From Treponema sp. (GTDB taxonomy: Bacteria; Spirochaetota; Spirochaetia; Treponematales; Treponemataceae): a stretch of 34,156 nt of DNA. A model generated the notes under the pieces. It saw only the letters and a program-made list of their open reading frames with translations. It was not told the origin of the DNA and searched no databases. The stretch is from contig JAFUFU010000004.1 of NCBI GenBank assembly GCA_017469785.1, forward strand, positions 1 to 34,156. Reading direction: 5' to 3'. Below, piece by piece: positions 25,802 through 34,037 of the stretch (its first letter is position 1; every line of letters starts with the position of its first letter). Position numbers and translations under genes: made by a program.

Positions 25802-27007
25802 TCAGGCTGTTTTTCGGTGATTTTTCCGAATGATGCTGAAGAGAAAGTTCCCTTCTGAACCATTTGAGGATATTTGAATGGGGGGGGGTACATTTGTACC
25901 GTATATATCAGAAAGACTTGCCGTTATGAGCGACTTGATGCGTTCCGTGCCTATTTTGCTGAAAGTTTTTTCGAAGGAAGAGCGGAGATATGTACGGACT
26001 TCAAGCTCGCTTTGCAGGGAATGCTGCTCTAAGGCTGAGCCGCATCCTGATGCGAGAAAAACAGATTCCTCAAAGCAGCCGCAGCTCTGCCTGATGACCA
26101 GGGATGTGGGAACGCGATAGGAAAGCGGGGCATTTTGCGGCGCCATAATCCTGTCAATCAGGATTTCAACGGCCTTGTAGCCGCGGTTGAAGTAAGCGAG
26201 GTCGATTGTGGTGACAGGTGAGGGGGCCGTAAGGCTTGAAAGCTGGTTGTTGAAACCGGTGACGGCAACGTCATCAGGAACGCAGAGTCCTCGCTTTTTG
26301 AGCGAAGAAATCGCCTCCTTTGCGATTATGTCGCTGGCCGTGATGATTGCGTCGATGGAAAGGTGGTTTCCGATGCCGTAAATGCTCAGAAGCTCGCTGA
26401 TTTTTGAGTCCACATCCTGCTCGCCGAGGGAATCCGTCATAAAAACCATGTTGTCGTTTACGGGGAGATTGTGCAGGGCCATGGCCTTCCGGAACATTTC
26501 CAGGCGAGTCCTGTGGGGTATGGCCGAAGACGAGCCTAGGAAAGCGATTTTCTTGAATCCGTGGACCGAGACAAGATGCTCCACGAGCAGGGCCACGGAC
26601 TGCTGGTTGTCAATTCGGATGCTGGGAACCCCCGGAATGTCCAGGTAGCCGATATCAACCATGGGAAGGGGAGAGAGGGATGAAAAAAGCCTCTGAATTT
26701 CGGATTCTTTCATGTAGTCGTGCAGGGAAGATGCCCAGGTGATAAGGCCGTCCAGAAGCGGTCCGTGCATGAATTTTGTTTTTTCGAGATATTCCTTGAA
26801 GAAAGTTTCTTCCATGAAAAGGGAAGGCCTGAAAGTGCTGGCAAGATTTATGAAATTGATTCCGTACTGCTCGCAGGCGTGCATGATTCCTGCCAGAAAT
26901 TCCTGACCTATGAGCGACGAAAAGTCGGCGATTGCCGTAAAGCCGAAGGAAAGAGGAGAAGAGCGTTTTTTGAGAAAATTCCGCCTGTGGGCGAACTGGG
27001 AATCCAT
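25802..27007 (-). CDS. LacI-type sugar-sensor half of a XylR-like regulator
   Basis: 401 residues with the periplasmic-binding-protein-like sensor of LacI/GalR regulators: GFTAIADFSSLIGQEFLAGI, then DGLITWAS, VPSIRIDNQQSVALLVEHLV, GFKKIAFLGSS, DAIITASDIIAKEAI, VPDDVAVTGFNNQ and the closing TSLVIRQSCGC. It has no helix-turn-helix of its own, so alone it could not bind DNA. The frame stops at 25802 after passing a C9 run. In the next frame the protein continues without stop into the AraC domain. E. coli XylR has the same LacI-sensor plus AraC architecture. Divergent from the pectinesterase gene (186 bases between), its likely target. Confidence 0.85.
   Translation of the reverse strand: MDSQFAHRRNFLKKRSSPLSFGFTAIADFSSLIGQEFLAGIMHACEQYGINFINLASTFRPSLFMEETFFKEYLEKTKFMHGPLLDGLITWASSLHDYMKESEIQRLFSSLSPLPMVDIGYLDIPGVPSIRIDNQQSVALLVEHLVSVHGFKKIAFLGSSSAIPHRTRLEMFRKAMALHNLPVNDNMVFMTDSLGEQDVDSKISELLSIYGIGNHLSIDAIITASDIIAKEAISSLKKRGLCVPDDVAVTGFNNQLSSLTAPSPVTTIDLAYFNRGYKAVEILIDRIMAPQNAPLSYRVPTSLVIRQSCGCFEESVFLASGCGSALEQHSLQSELEVRTYLRSSFEKTFSKIGTERIKSLITASLSDIYGTNVPPPIQISSNGSEGNFLFSIIRKNHRKTA
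25880..25888 (+). repeat. G9 homopolymer tract, possible phase-variation switch
   Basis: Nine consecutive Gs (C9 in the sense of the gene). With 9 the sensor frame terminates 76 bases later; with 10 it continues into the AraC frame, which is open throughout. Either a contingency tract or a sequencing error. Confidence 0.75.
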
Positions 27008-27192
27008 GGAATCATTGTAGCACGAAACGGGGATTTAGCAAATCGGCAGAAAAGGATAGAGAAAGAACGGAAAATAACAGAAAAGTGCAAAAAAGACAAA
27101 ATCTTGTATTAAAAATAATCGTATATTTTATGTATATCAAAGAAATCCTCGTTGAAAATATATCCATAACCAGAAAAAAATGGAGGATTTCT

Positions 27193-30100
27193 ATGAAAAA
27201 AATCTTGAACAGGCTGGCACTCTTGCTTAGCATGCTGGCTGGATTTGGATTTATCTTGGCGTCCTGTGCCGTGCATGGCAGCGGTGGCGCGTTTGATAAA
27301 GATGAAGACAATGGCAACGGAGGCGAATTGACCGATGCCGAGATTATCGAGCAGTATCCGAATCAGTTCATGTTCAGATATAACGGCTCAAGCTCAGACC
27401 AGTTTAGCGATGACGCTCCGTATTCCATAACGGATTTCGGCAAGCCGGATGCGACGACAGGTTTGGCAGGCGGCGGAGTATTCCGATATTACCCGACGGC
27501 AATTGACTTGAGCGCAGACACGGCAGAGTTCAGCGCGGTTGTAAAGCCGAATGTCGATGAAGGACAGCAGGGTGTCGGTTTCGTTCAGGTCTCAGACGGA
27601 AAAGTTGTCGGCTGGTGGCTCGTCACGACACACAACAAAATCCGCTATTGGAATCCGAATAACGCGGTCGAAAGTTCAAAGACAAGCGAAAACGGTTCAG
27701 GCTGGGATGCAGGAACAAAAAAAGATATCACTTCTTGGACGACGGGAACTGAGTACACAGTAAAAATCAATCTCAAGACTCTTACAGGAAGCACCGGTGA
27801 TACGGGCGAAAAGGGATTTGAGGTTCTCGTTTATGAAGGTGACTCAACAACAGCCGCATACGAAAAATATGCGAAATACGGCCGCTGGTTAACCCCGGAC
27901 GCAAATTCAAAAATCTATTTCGCAATCGGAACGACAAAAAACGACTCTTCGAACACAACATGGTCAAACATCACGGCCAAAGTCAATGACGGCGAAACCT
28001 ACACGATGAAGAAGATTGTTGATGTGCAGGACCAGAGCACGATGAAATTGGCAGATTCTGACGGCAATGCTGTTACAGCAGTGATTATGTCTTCTGGTGA
28101 TACTGTTACATATACTTACAGCGCAAAAGACAAAGACGGTGGAGACGTCGAGCCGACTGTTTCATGTGATAATAATCTGGTTACAGTAACGAAAAATCCA
28201 ACTGCGAAAACAATTACGATTACTGCTGGGGCATCGGCTGGAAGTGCAACTGTAACAATTTTAAATGAAGAGGGAACCGGAAATCCGAGCGTTGAGGTTT
28301 CTGTTACAGTTCTTGTTCCTGGAACAATCAAATTGGATGGAAATGTAAAAACGGACGATTTTGTTACTGTATTTAATTCTATAGCTTCAGATTCTGATGA
28401 TCATACAATTACGCTTGGAGTCGGCGGTTATGTGGTTCCGGTTGGAAGCGCTCTTGAATATACAGGAACTGGAACGCTTACTATTGAAGGTGATACAAGT
28501 ACAGAATATGGCAGCGATGTTTTGATTGTCGGTAATCCTAACAATAATACAGAAAGTACACGAAATCTTCTTTATTTGAAAGGAAATGGAAATTTTGTAC
28601 TTAAAAATATCACTGTAAAAAATATTTACAATCTTTCTACTGATAGTCAGGCTGAGGCCCTTGCGTCAAACGGTACTGGTAAAATTGTTGCTTATAACAG
28701 TTCTTTCCTTTCACATCAGGACACAATCCGTACTACAGGAAAGGCATGGTTCTATAAGTGCTACATTGCTGGCGATGTTGATTTCTTGTGGATGGAAGAA
28801 AGTGGAATTGTTGCTCTGTATGAAGAGTGTGAACTCCACATGCTTGGAGACCGCGCAAAATCTGCATATATCGTGGCACCTCGTGCGACAAAACAGACTA
28901 CGATAGGTCTTGGTGTTGTCGTGTTAAATTCAAAAATTACAATTGACGAAGGAGTGGATGCATATCTCTTCCGAAATCCATGGTATTCAAGCGATGCGAC
29001 TAAGCTTGCTGATGCAAAAGCAAAATATTACAATCAGGCAGCTTTTGTCGGTACAACGGTTGCTAGCAGTAGCCCGGCTCAGCTCAACACAGCTCTTGAA
29101 AAGAGCGGGGCATTCGGTGTTGGCGATGAGAGCGTTGTCGGTTGGAAAACAGACGGCGTTTTGACTGCGACGGGAGTCGGTACAATTGCTGCAAGTGAAC
29201 TTACGACTGGTGGCGCATATTCTAATCGTGGTTATATCTTGAACAAACTCGTCAAAATCGACAGCGATACTGAAACTGCAGTTTACAAGAGCGATTCTAC
29301 AATCTGGGATGTATCGTCATACAATTTTGCAACGGGTACAGAAAACCCTGAACCAGAAGCCTTTGATGAAACATGTGCAATGGTCACATGGAATTTTGAG
29401 GATATTGCACCTGCATCAGATGGTACAACTCTTAACGGAGGAGTAAATACCTTTGCAGGTACAATCGCAAATTACAGTGGAGATAAATCTGTCAATCTTG
29501 ATGTTCGCTTTGGACCTGAGGCATGGGGTACAACTAAAATAAAGGCCTGGGACTCAACAAACAACCGTGCAGAGAGCTACAATGTAATTCTTACTGTCCC
29601 TGTTACCCCGGGCGCAACACTTACGATTCCGAATACGAACGGCAGTTCTGGATTCTTCTATAACAACGGAACTACAACAGAGCAGCTCGCTGCAAAGGGA
29701 ACTCTTTCATGGAAGAACAGCGGAACTTCAACTGTAAACGTAGTAGTTTGGTCAACAACCGATAAATCTTACTTCTCAACTGTAAAACTTGAGGATTATG
29801 ACCTTACACAGACTGTTACTACAACATCGGCAGCAAGATTCATTGCGATTATCGTTGGTTCTGATTCAATCGCAGCAAATGCTGAGGCATCTGTTGTCGC
29901 TCGCGTAATCGGTTCTTATGGATTTGATTCTACATCTGCAACAGCAAATTTGACCGCAAGTGGTGCTAACGCTACTTTAACCGACGGAAAATTGGCAGGA
30001 GATGGTTCAACAACGGGAACTGCAACAATTACTGCTACTTATGAAACGATTTCTGATACGAAAGAGGTGACAATTACAGAAGCTTTGTCATGGGATTCAG

Positions 30101-30549
30101 CGGAGTGGTATTTGTTGACAGGTACTACTAGTGCAATTTCGGAAAGTAATTATGTTGGAACTGGGAGTGGCCAGAATGCAGATATTTTCACTATAGCAGG
30201 TAATGGAGCTACAACTTCTGCAGGGCGTTCTTTCTCTAATCTAGCTGGTACGAGTATAACTAGTGTCGGATCAATGAAAGGCGATGGTTCATCTTCTATT
30301 TCGTTTTTCTCAGATTCTGCGGCTACTGTTACAATTATAACTTCAAATGATAAGGTTATTGCACCTAGTTTTACAGAAGGGGAAGCGACTTTTGTGAGTG
30401 GAACTGCTCCAGCAGCTGCCGATTCAGGCGATTCACTGACCACAACGACGTATGTATACACAATTTCAGGAGGAACTTCTTATACGATTAAACGTACTGG
30501 TTCTTCTGGACAATGCCATATTGTCTATGTCAAAGTCGTAAAGAACTAA
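27193..30549 (+). CDS. Multidomain pectinesterase lipoprotein (carbohydrate esterase family 8)
   Basis: 1118 residues from the ATG at 27193, which has TGGAGG just upstream; the frame is open 108 bases earlier. Lipobox LASC (Cys at 25). Residues about 50-270: a lectin-like module (FMFRYNGSSSDQFSDD, VGWWLVTTHNKIRYW). About 285-375: Ig-like (Big) domain. About 385-625: right-handed beta-helix of pectinesterase, with catalytic-type motifs SHQDTIRTTGKAWFYKCYI (Gln509, Asp510), GDVDFLW (Asp530) and LFRNPW (Arg594, Trp597, equal to the family's LGRPW). The remaining about 450 residues hold two similar beta-sandwich modules separated by an Ig-like repeat. It would de-esterify pectin at the cell surface. 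From about 28.05 kb on, codons become more A/T-rich, suggesting assembly from different sources. Confidence 0.85.
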   Translation: MKKILNRLALLLSMLAGFGFILASCAVHGSGGAFDKDEDNGNGGELTDAEIIEQYPNQFMFRYNGSSSDQFSDDAPYSITDFGKPDATTGLAGGGVFRYYPTAIDLSADTAEFSAVVKPNVDEGQQGVGFVQVSDGKVVGWWLVTTHNKIRYWNPNNAVESSKTSENGSGWDAGTKKDITSWTTGTEYTVKINLKTLTGSTGDTGEKGFEVLVYEGDSTTAAYEKYAKYGRWLTPDANSKIYFAIGTTKNDSSNTTWSNITAKVNDGETYTMKKIVDVQDQSTMKLADSDGNAVTAVIMSSGDTVTYTYSAKDKDGGDVEPTVSCDNNLVTVTKNPTAKTITITAGASAGSATVTILNEEGTGNPSVEVSVTVLVPGTIKLDGNVKTDDFVTVFNSIASDSDDHTITLGVGGYVVPVGSALEYTGTGTLTIEGDTSTEYGSDVLIVGNPNNNTESTRNLLYLKGNGNFVLKNITVKNIYNLSTDSQAEALASNGTGKIVAYNSSFLSHQDTIRTTGKAWFYKCYIAGDVDFLWMEESGIVALYEECELHMLGDRAKSAYIVAPRATKQTTIGLGVVVLNSKITIDEGVDAYLFRNPWYSSDATKLADAKAKYYNQAAFVGTTVASSSPAQLNTALEKSGAFGVGDESVVGWKTDGVLTATGVGTIAASELTTGGAYSNRGYILNKLVKIDSDTETAVYKSDSTIWDVSSYNFATGTENPEPEAFDETCAMVTWNFEDIAPASDGTTLNGGVNTFAGTIANYSGDKSVNLDVRFGPEAWGTTKIKAWDSTNNRAESYNVILTVPVTPGATLTIPNTNGSSGFFYNNGTTTEQLAAKGTLSWKNSGTSTVNVVVWSTTDKSYFSTVKLEDYDLTQTVTTTSAARFIAIIVGSDSIAANAEASVVARVIGSYGFDSTSATANLTASGANATLTDGKLAGDGSTTGTATITATYETISDTKEVTITEALSWDSAEWYLLTGTTSAISESNYVGTGSGQNADIFTIAGNGATTSAGRSFSNLAGTSITSVGSMKGDGSSSISFFSDSAATVTIITSNDKVIAPSFTEGEATFVSGTAPAAADSGDSLTTTTYVYTISGGTSYTIKRTGSSGQCHIVYVKVVKN

Positions 30550-30729
30550 CTCCCTTTCCTCGCGCCGTGCCGAGCATAAATCGGGAACAACAATGCTTGT
30601 TTCCGTGCACGGTAGATTTCTGTAGGCAAAAAAATCCCCTGTAAAGCCACTGTCCTCGGCGTGCAGGGGCAGGCGGAAAGTGTAGCAAGCGCTTTCTGCC
30701 ACATAAAAATCCGCGCATAAGCGCAGGTT
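30550..30729. other. Noncoding stretch with several palindromes
   Basis: Contains GCCGTGC...GCACGG arms, GGCGGAAAG...CTTTCTGCC (9 bp with one G-T) and GCGCATAAGCGC. No gene. These may be repeat debris between the pectinesterase and the Rpn fragment. Confidence 0.4.
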
Positions 30730-31134
30730 TTAGCGGCAGGTAGAGCAAGAGCCTGCCGTTTTTTTGCCCGCTGCAAGCTCTGTTTCAATCTCCTCCTTGA
30801 GCGCGAGAACTTCCTCCAGCGGGAGTGAGCAACCTTGTGCAATGATATTTGATTCAACACCGAGTTTTAGAAAGTTCTTCGCATTCTCACGGGTTTTTGC
30901 ATGAGCACCTTCGATGAGTCCATCTTCAAAGGCTTCCTCAGCGTGAACTTTAAGATATGCATCCCAATCCCATTCGCCGAAAATCATAGACTGCTCCTCC
31001 TTGCTCAAGTGCGCGAAATAGTCGGTGAGGATTCCCTTCCGCCTGCTCTCGCTGAGGGCGTAGGCAATCGGATTTTCTTCACCGTTCTTCTTTCCTATTC
31101 TAACATACTCGGTGAAATTTGAATAGCCGAGCAT
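30730..31134 (-). pseudogene. C-terminal remnant of an Rpn/PD-(D/E)XK-type nuclease protein
   Basis: 134 residues. IAYALSESRRKGILTDYFAH, LSKEEQSMIFGEWDWDAYLK and a C-terminal regulatory helix (LPLEEVLALKEEIETEL) match the tails of the many Rpn/transposase-like proteins of treponemes. The N-terminal nuclease domain is absent. Upstream of the ATG the frame still reads QKCEA but then meets an in-frame TAG, and only about 120 bases remain before metN. The final residues (AGSCSTCR) come from reading a terminator hairpin backwards. I take it as a decayed fragment, though it could be expressed from its ATG. Confidence 0.65.
30734..30765 (+). terminator. Terminator, + strand, after the pectinesterase gene
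   Basis: CGGCAGG (30734-30740) and CCTGCCG (30752-30758) form a 7-bp stem followed by seven Ts. It overlaps the last codons of the minus-strand Rpn fragment. Confidence 0.65.
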
Positions 31135-31219
31135 GGCCTCGCATTTCTGCTATATGTATTTGCAAAGAAAAGTCATTTTTGGCAATTTGCAGGCGAAATT
31201 CGTGTAAAAATCTCCCTGC

Positions 31220-31248
31220 TTGCAAAATTTCCCCATAATCAGCATTAT
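31220..31248 (+). promoter_or_regulatory. Promoter of metN, start point at the ATG
   Basis: TTGCAA (31220-31225), 17 bases, CATTAT (31243-31248). Six bases separate it from the ATG at 31255; no ribosome-binding site. Predicts a leaderless mRNA. No SAM riboswitch or S-box-like stem is visible upstream. Confidence 0.5.
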
Positions 31249-31254
31249 TAGGTT

Positions 31255-32280
31255 ATGCAGATTCGACTTGAACATCTAAAAAAAACATATATTTCAATGA
31301 CAGGCCCTCAGGAAAGTGAGGTTCATGCTGTTGACGATGTTTCCCTTGAAATCCCTGAGAATACGATTTTCGGCATTATTGGAAAGAGCGGAGCGGGCAA
31401 AAGCTCTCTGGTACGTCTCGTGAGCATGCTCGAAAAGCCTGATTCTGGTGCTGTTTACTACGGGGAAAGGCGGGTGGACAATCTCTCAAAAAAAGAGCTG
31501 ATTCTTGAGCGGCGGAAGATTGGCATGATTTTTCAAAATTTCAATCTTTTTTCCTCTCGCACGGCTGGAAAGAATGTCGCTTATCCTCTTGAAATCGCTG
31601 GCGCGCCCAAGGAAAAAATCCGGGCTAAAGTCAAGGAAATGCTTGAATTGGTGGGGCTTTCCGACAAAATCAACGCGCCAATCAGTACGCTGAGCGGAGG
31701 GCAGAAACAGCGTGTGGCTATTGCCCGTGCCCTTGCCACCGCGCCGGGAATCCTTTTCTGCGACGAGGCTACCAGCGCCCTCGATCCGAACACAACGCGG
31801 CAGATTCTTTCGCTCATCAAAGAAATCCAGAAAAAGATGAACCTCACTGTGGTCATGATTACCCACCAGATGGAAGTTGTTCGTGATGCCTGTGAGAGTG
31901 TTGCGGTCATTGAAAACGGGCGGGTAGTGGAGTGCGGAAAGGTCAAGGAGATTTTCACGAATCCCAAAACCCAGACTACCAGGGATTTTATCAGGAATAT
32001 AGCCTCTTCTTCTGACTCTCGTAGCGGTGATATCGTAAAATGGACAAAAAAATCCGGCACTTTCCTCCTTCATTTTATCGGGGAGGCCACTGGCGAGCCT
32101 GTTTTGAGCAGGATGTCAAAGGAATTCAATGTCAGCTTCAATATCCTTGCGGCGGGAATCTCTCACCTTCCGGACGAAGACGTGGGCTACATGGAAGTTG
32201 ACATCGACGGCGAGGATGCTGAAATCGCCAGGGTAGAGCAGTGGCTTCTGGAAAACAAAGTTAAAGTGCAGAAAATATAA
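31255..32280 (+). CDS. metN: Methionine ABC transporter ATP-binding protein
   Basis: 341 residues, the normal MetN length. ABC domain: Walker A GKSGAGKSS, Q-loop NFNLF, signature LSGGQKQR, Walker B ILFCDEATSALD, and H-loop MITHQ. Residues about 265-341 form the C-terminal NIL/ACT-like domain (FNVSFNILAAGISHLP, GYMEVDIDGEDAEI) which binds methionine and shuts the pump when the cell is full. The ATG at 31255 gives the standard MQIRLEHLKKTY start and lies 6 bases after a -10 box. First gene of metN-metI-metQ. Confidence 0.93.
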   Translation: MQIRLEHLKKTYISMTGPQESEVHAVDDVSLEIPENTIFGIIGKSGAGKSSLVRLVSMLEKPDSGAVYYGERRVDNLSKKELILERRKIGMIFQNFNLFSSRTAGKNVAYPLEIAGAPKEKIRAKVKEMLELVGLSDKINAPISTLSGGQKQRVAIARALATAPGILFCDEATSALDPNTTRQILSLIKEIQKKMNLTVVMITHQMEVVRDACESVAVIENGRVVECGKVKEIFTNPKTQTTRDFIRNIASSSDSRSGDIVKWTKKSGTFLLHFIGEATGEPVLSRMSKEFNVSFNILAAGISHLPDEDVGYMEVDIDGEDAEIARVEQWLLENKVKVQKI

Positions 32281-32307
32281 ATCACAGACTGATTTTGGAG
32301 AATTTTT

Positions 32308-32961
32308 ATGGAACAGATTTTGATTCTAGTCGGGACTTCAACGCTTGAGACTTTGCTGATGGTCTTCTTTTCGACGTTTTTTGCGATTCTGATTGGTTTT
32401 CCTCTCGGAATCCTGCTAAATATCACGAATAAATACGGAATCACGCCAAAACCGGTCTTTAATCTCGTGTTGAGCCGAATCATCGACGTGCTGCGTTCTT
32501 TTCCTTTCGTCATCCTTATGATTGTGCTGCTTCCCTTTACGCGCCTGATTTTGGGAACTGCAATCGGCACGACGGCGACCATTATCCCGCTTTCGATTGC
32601 GGCTGCTCCTTTCGTGGCCAGAATCACGGAGACGGCCCTGAATGAGGTTGACCCTGGCGTGGTGCAGGCTTCCAGGGCTATGGGCTCAACGAACGCGCAG
32701 ATTATCATAAAGGTCCTGATTCCGGAAAGCCTTCCTTCGGTTGTTTCGGGAATTACCCTTACTATCATAAATCTGGTGAGCTACTCTGCCATGGCAGGAA
32801 CTCTCGGCGGCGGCGGGCTTGGAGATCTTGCAATCCGTTACGGCTATCAGCGTTTCCGCACTGAAATCATGATTGCGGCTGTCGTGGTGATTATCATTCT
32901 TGTCGCCCTCATCCAGTTTGCCGGAACTTGTCTTACGAACAAAATATTGAGCAAACGCTAG
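32308..32961 (+). CDS. metI: Methionine ABC transporter permease
   Basis: 217 residues with five predicted membrane helices and the permease loop EVDPGVVQASRAMGSTNAQI that contacts MetN. Other family landmarks: LSRIIDVLRSFPFVILM and YSAMAGTLGGGGLGDLAI. TTTTGGAGAA lies before the ATG, 27 bases after metN. Its stop codon directly abuts the -35 box of the metQ promoter. Confidence 0.92.
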   Translation: MEQILILVGTSTLETLLMVFFSTFFAILIGFPLGILLNITNKYGITPKPVFNLVLSRIIDVLRSFPFVILMIVLLPFTRLILGTAIGTTATIIPLSIAAAPFVARITETALNEVDPGVVQASRAMGSTNAQIIIKVLIPESLPSVVSGITLTIINLVSYSAMAGTLGGGGLGDLAIRYGYQRFRTEIMIAAVVVIIILVALIQFAGTCLTNKILSKR

Positions 32962-32990
32962 TTGACACAAATTTTATTTAATTGTATAAC
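32962..32990 (+). promoter_or_regulatory. Strong promoter of metQ
   Basis: Perfect TTGACA (32962-32967), 17 bases, TATAAC (32985-32990). The start would be near 32997, leaving a 45-base leader with AAGGAG before the ATG at 33042. It would let the binding protein be made in excess of MetN and MetI. Confidence 0.75.
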
Positions 32991-33041
32991 TACAAACATA
33001 CCAAGTTACTAGGTAATAAAAATGAAACTAAGGAGAACACT

Positions 33042-33821
33042 ATGAAAAAAATTCTTTCATTTGTTGCAATCGCTCTCGCTGCAACATCGGTTTTCGCCCA
33101 GAAGTCACTCAAAGTTGGCGCGACTCCTGAGCCGCATGCGGAAATCCTCAATCTCGTAAAAGAGGATTTGGCTGCAAAAGGCATCGACCTTCAGGTTGTA
33201 GAATTCACTGATTACGTTACGCCTAACGACGCTGTCGAAGCCGGCGATATCGACGCTAACTATTTCCAGCACATTCCTTATCTTGATTCTTTCAACAAAG
33301 AAAAGGGATATCACCTCGTAAATGCGGCTGGAATCCACGTTGAGCCTTTCGCCCTTTATTCAAGCAAAATCAAAAATCTTAATGATTTCAAGAAAAAGGC
33401 GACAATCGCTATCCCTAACGATCCGACAAACGAAGGCCGCGCTCTTCTCCTTCTTCAGGAAGCCGGTCTCATTGAGCTCAAAAAGGATGCGGGAATCACG
33501 GCCACTCCGCTGGACATCAAAAAGAATCCGAAAAAGCTCAAGTTCAAGGAAATCGAAGCCGCGTCTCTTCCGCGTGTTTTGGGCGATGTTGACGGTGCTG
33601 TCATCAACGGAAACTACGCAATCCCGGCTGGTTTGAGCGCAAAGAAAGACGGTCTTTTCGTTGAAGGCTCTTCTTCTCCGTATGTGAATGTCATCGCAGT
33701 CAAAGCCGGCAACGAAAACAAAGAAGAAATCCAGGCTCTGATTGAGGCTGTCAAGAGCGAAAAAGTCCGAAACTATATTTCTGAGCGATATCCGAACGGT
33801 GAAGTCGTAGTGGTATTCTAG
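33042..33821 (+). CDS. metQ: Methionine-binding protein, MetQ/NlpA family
   Basis: 259 residues. Signal peptide MKKILSFVAIALAATSVFA with cleavage before Gln and no lipobox Cys, so it should be a soluble periplasmic protein; most MetQ proteins are lipoproteins. Family landmarks: LKVGATPEPHAEILNLV, VVEFTDYVTPNDAV, DANYFQHIPYLDSF, VEPFALYSSKIKN, IAIPNDPTNEGRALLLLQ, GAVINGNYAIPAGL. The frame is open from 32982, but the ATG at 33042 has the AAGGAG and the signal peptide. It has its own promoter and a good terminator. Confidence 0.93.
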   Translation: MKKILSFVAIALAATSVFAQKSLKVGATPEPHAEILNLVKEDLAAKGIDLQVVEFTDYVTPNDAVEAGDIDANYFQHIPYLDSFNKEKGYHLVNAAGIHVEPFALYSSKIKNLNDFKKKATIAIPNDPTNEGRALLLLQEAGLIELKKDAGITATPLDIKKNPKKLKFKEIEAASLPRVLGDVDGAVINGNYAIPAGLSAKKDGLFVEGSSSPYVNVIAVKAGNENKEEIQALIEAVKSEKVRNYISERYPNGEVVVVF

Positions 33822-33842
33822 GAAATCCTGTTCATCTAAAGC

Positions 33843-33882
33843 AAACGCGGTAAAGGTTGATTCTTTTGCCGCGTTTTTTTTC
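33843..33882 (+). terminator. Terminator after metQ
   Basis: AAACGCGG plus a few more bases (from 33843) pairs with CCGCGTTT (about 33869-33876), extended by TAAAG/CTTTTG pairing, and runs into a T tract. Confidence 0.8.
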
Positions 33883-34037
33883 TTTAAAAAAATATAAAAA
33901 ATCTATGAATAGTCCAAGAAATTCCGATTTGTGAAATATTCCGATAAAAAGTTGGAATTTAGGACAAAAAATTGATATTTTTCTGCCACCTCCTCATAAA
34001 TAATAATGCCATAAGAAAAAAGACCTGCTATGAAATG

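Noticed and set aside
25675..25893. Third-frame 72-residue reading across the G9 tract
   Set aside because: It does not continue into the AraC domain and has no family features; only the +1 frame links the two regulator halves.
27008..27192. Operator palindrome for the XylR-like regulator
   Set aside because: The region is AT-rich with words such as TATATTTTATGTATA, but no convincing dyad or paired direct repeat stands out.
31135..31254. SAM riboswitch upstream of metN
   Set aside because: The promoter predicts a start at the ATG itself, and no S-box-like stems or terminator are visible.
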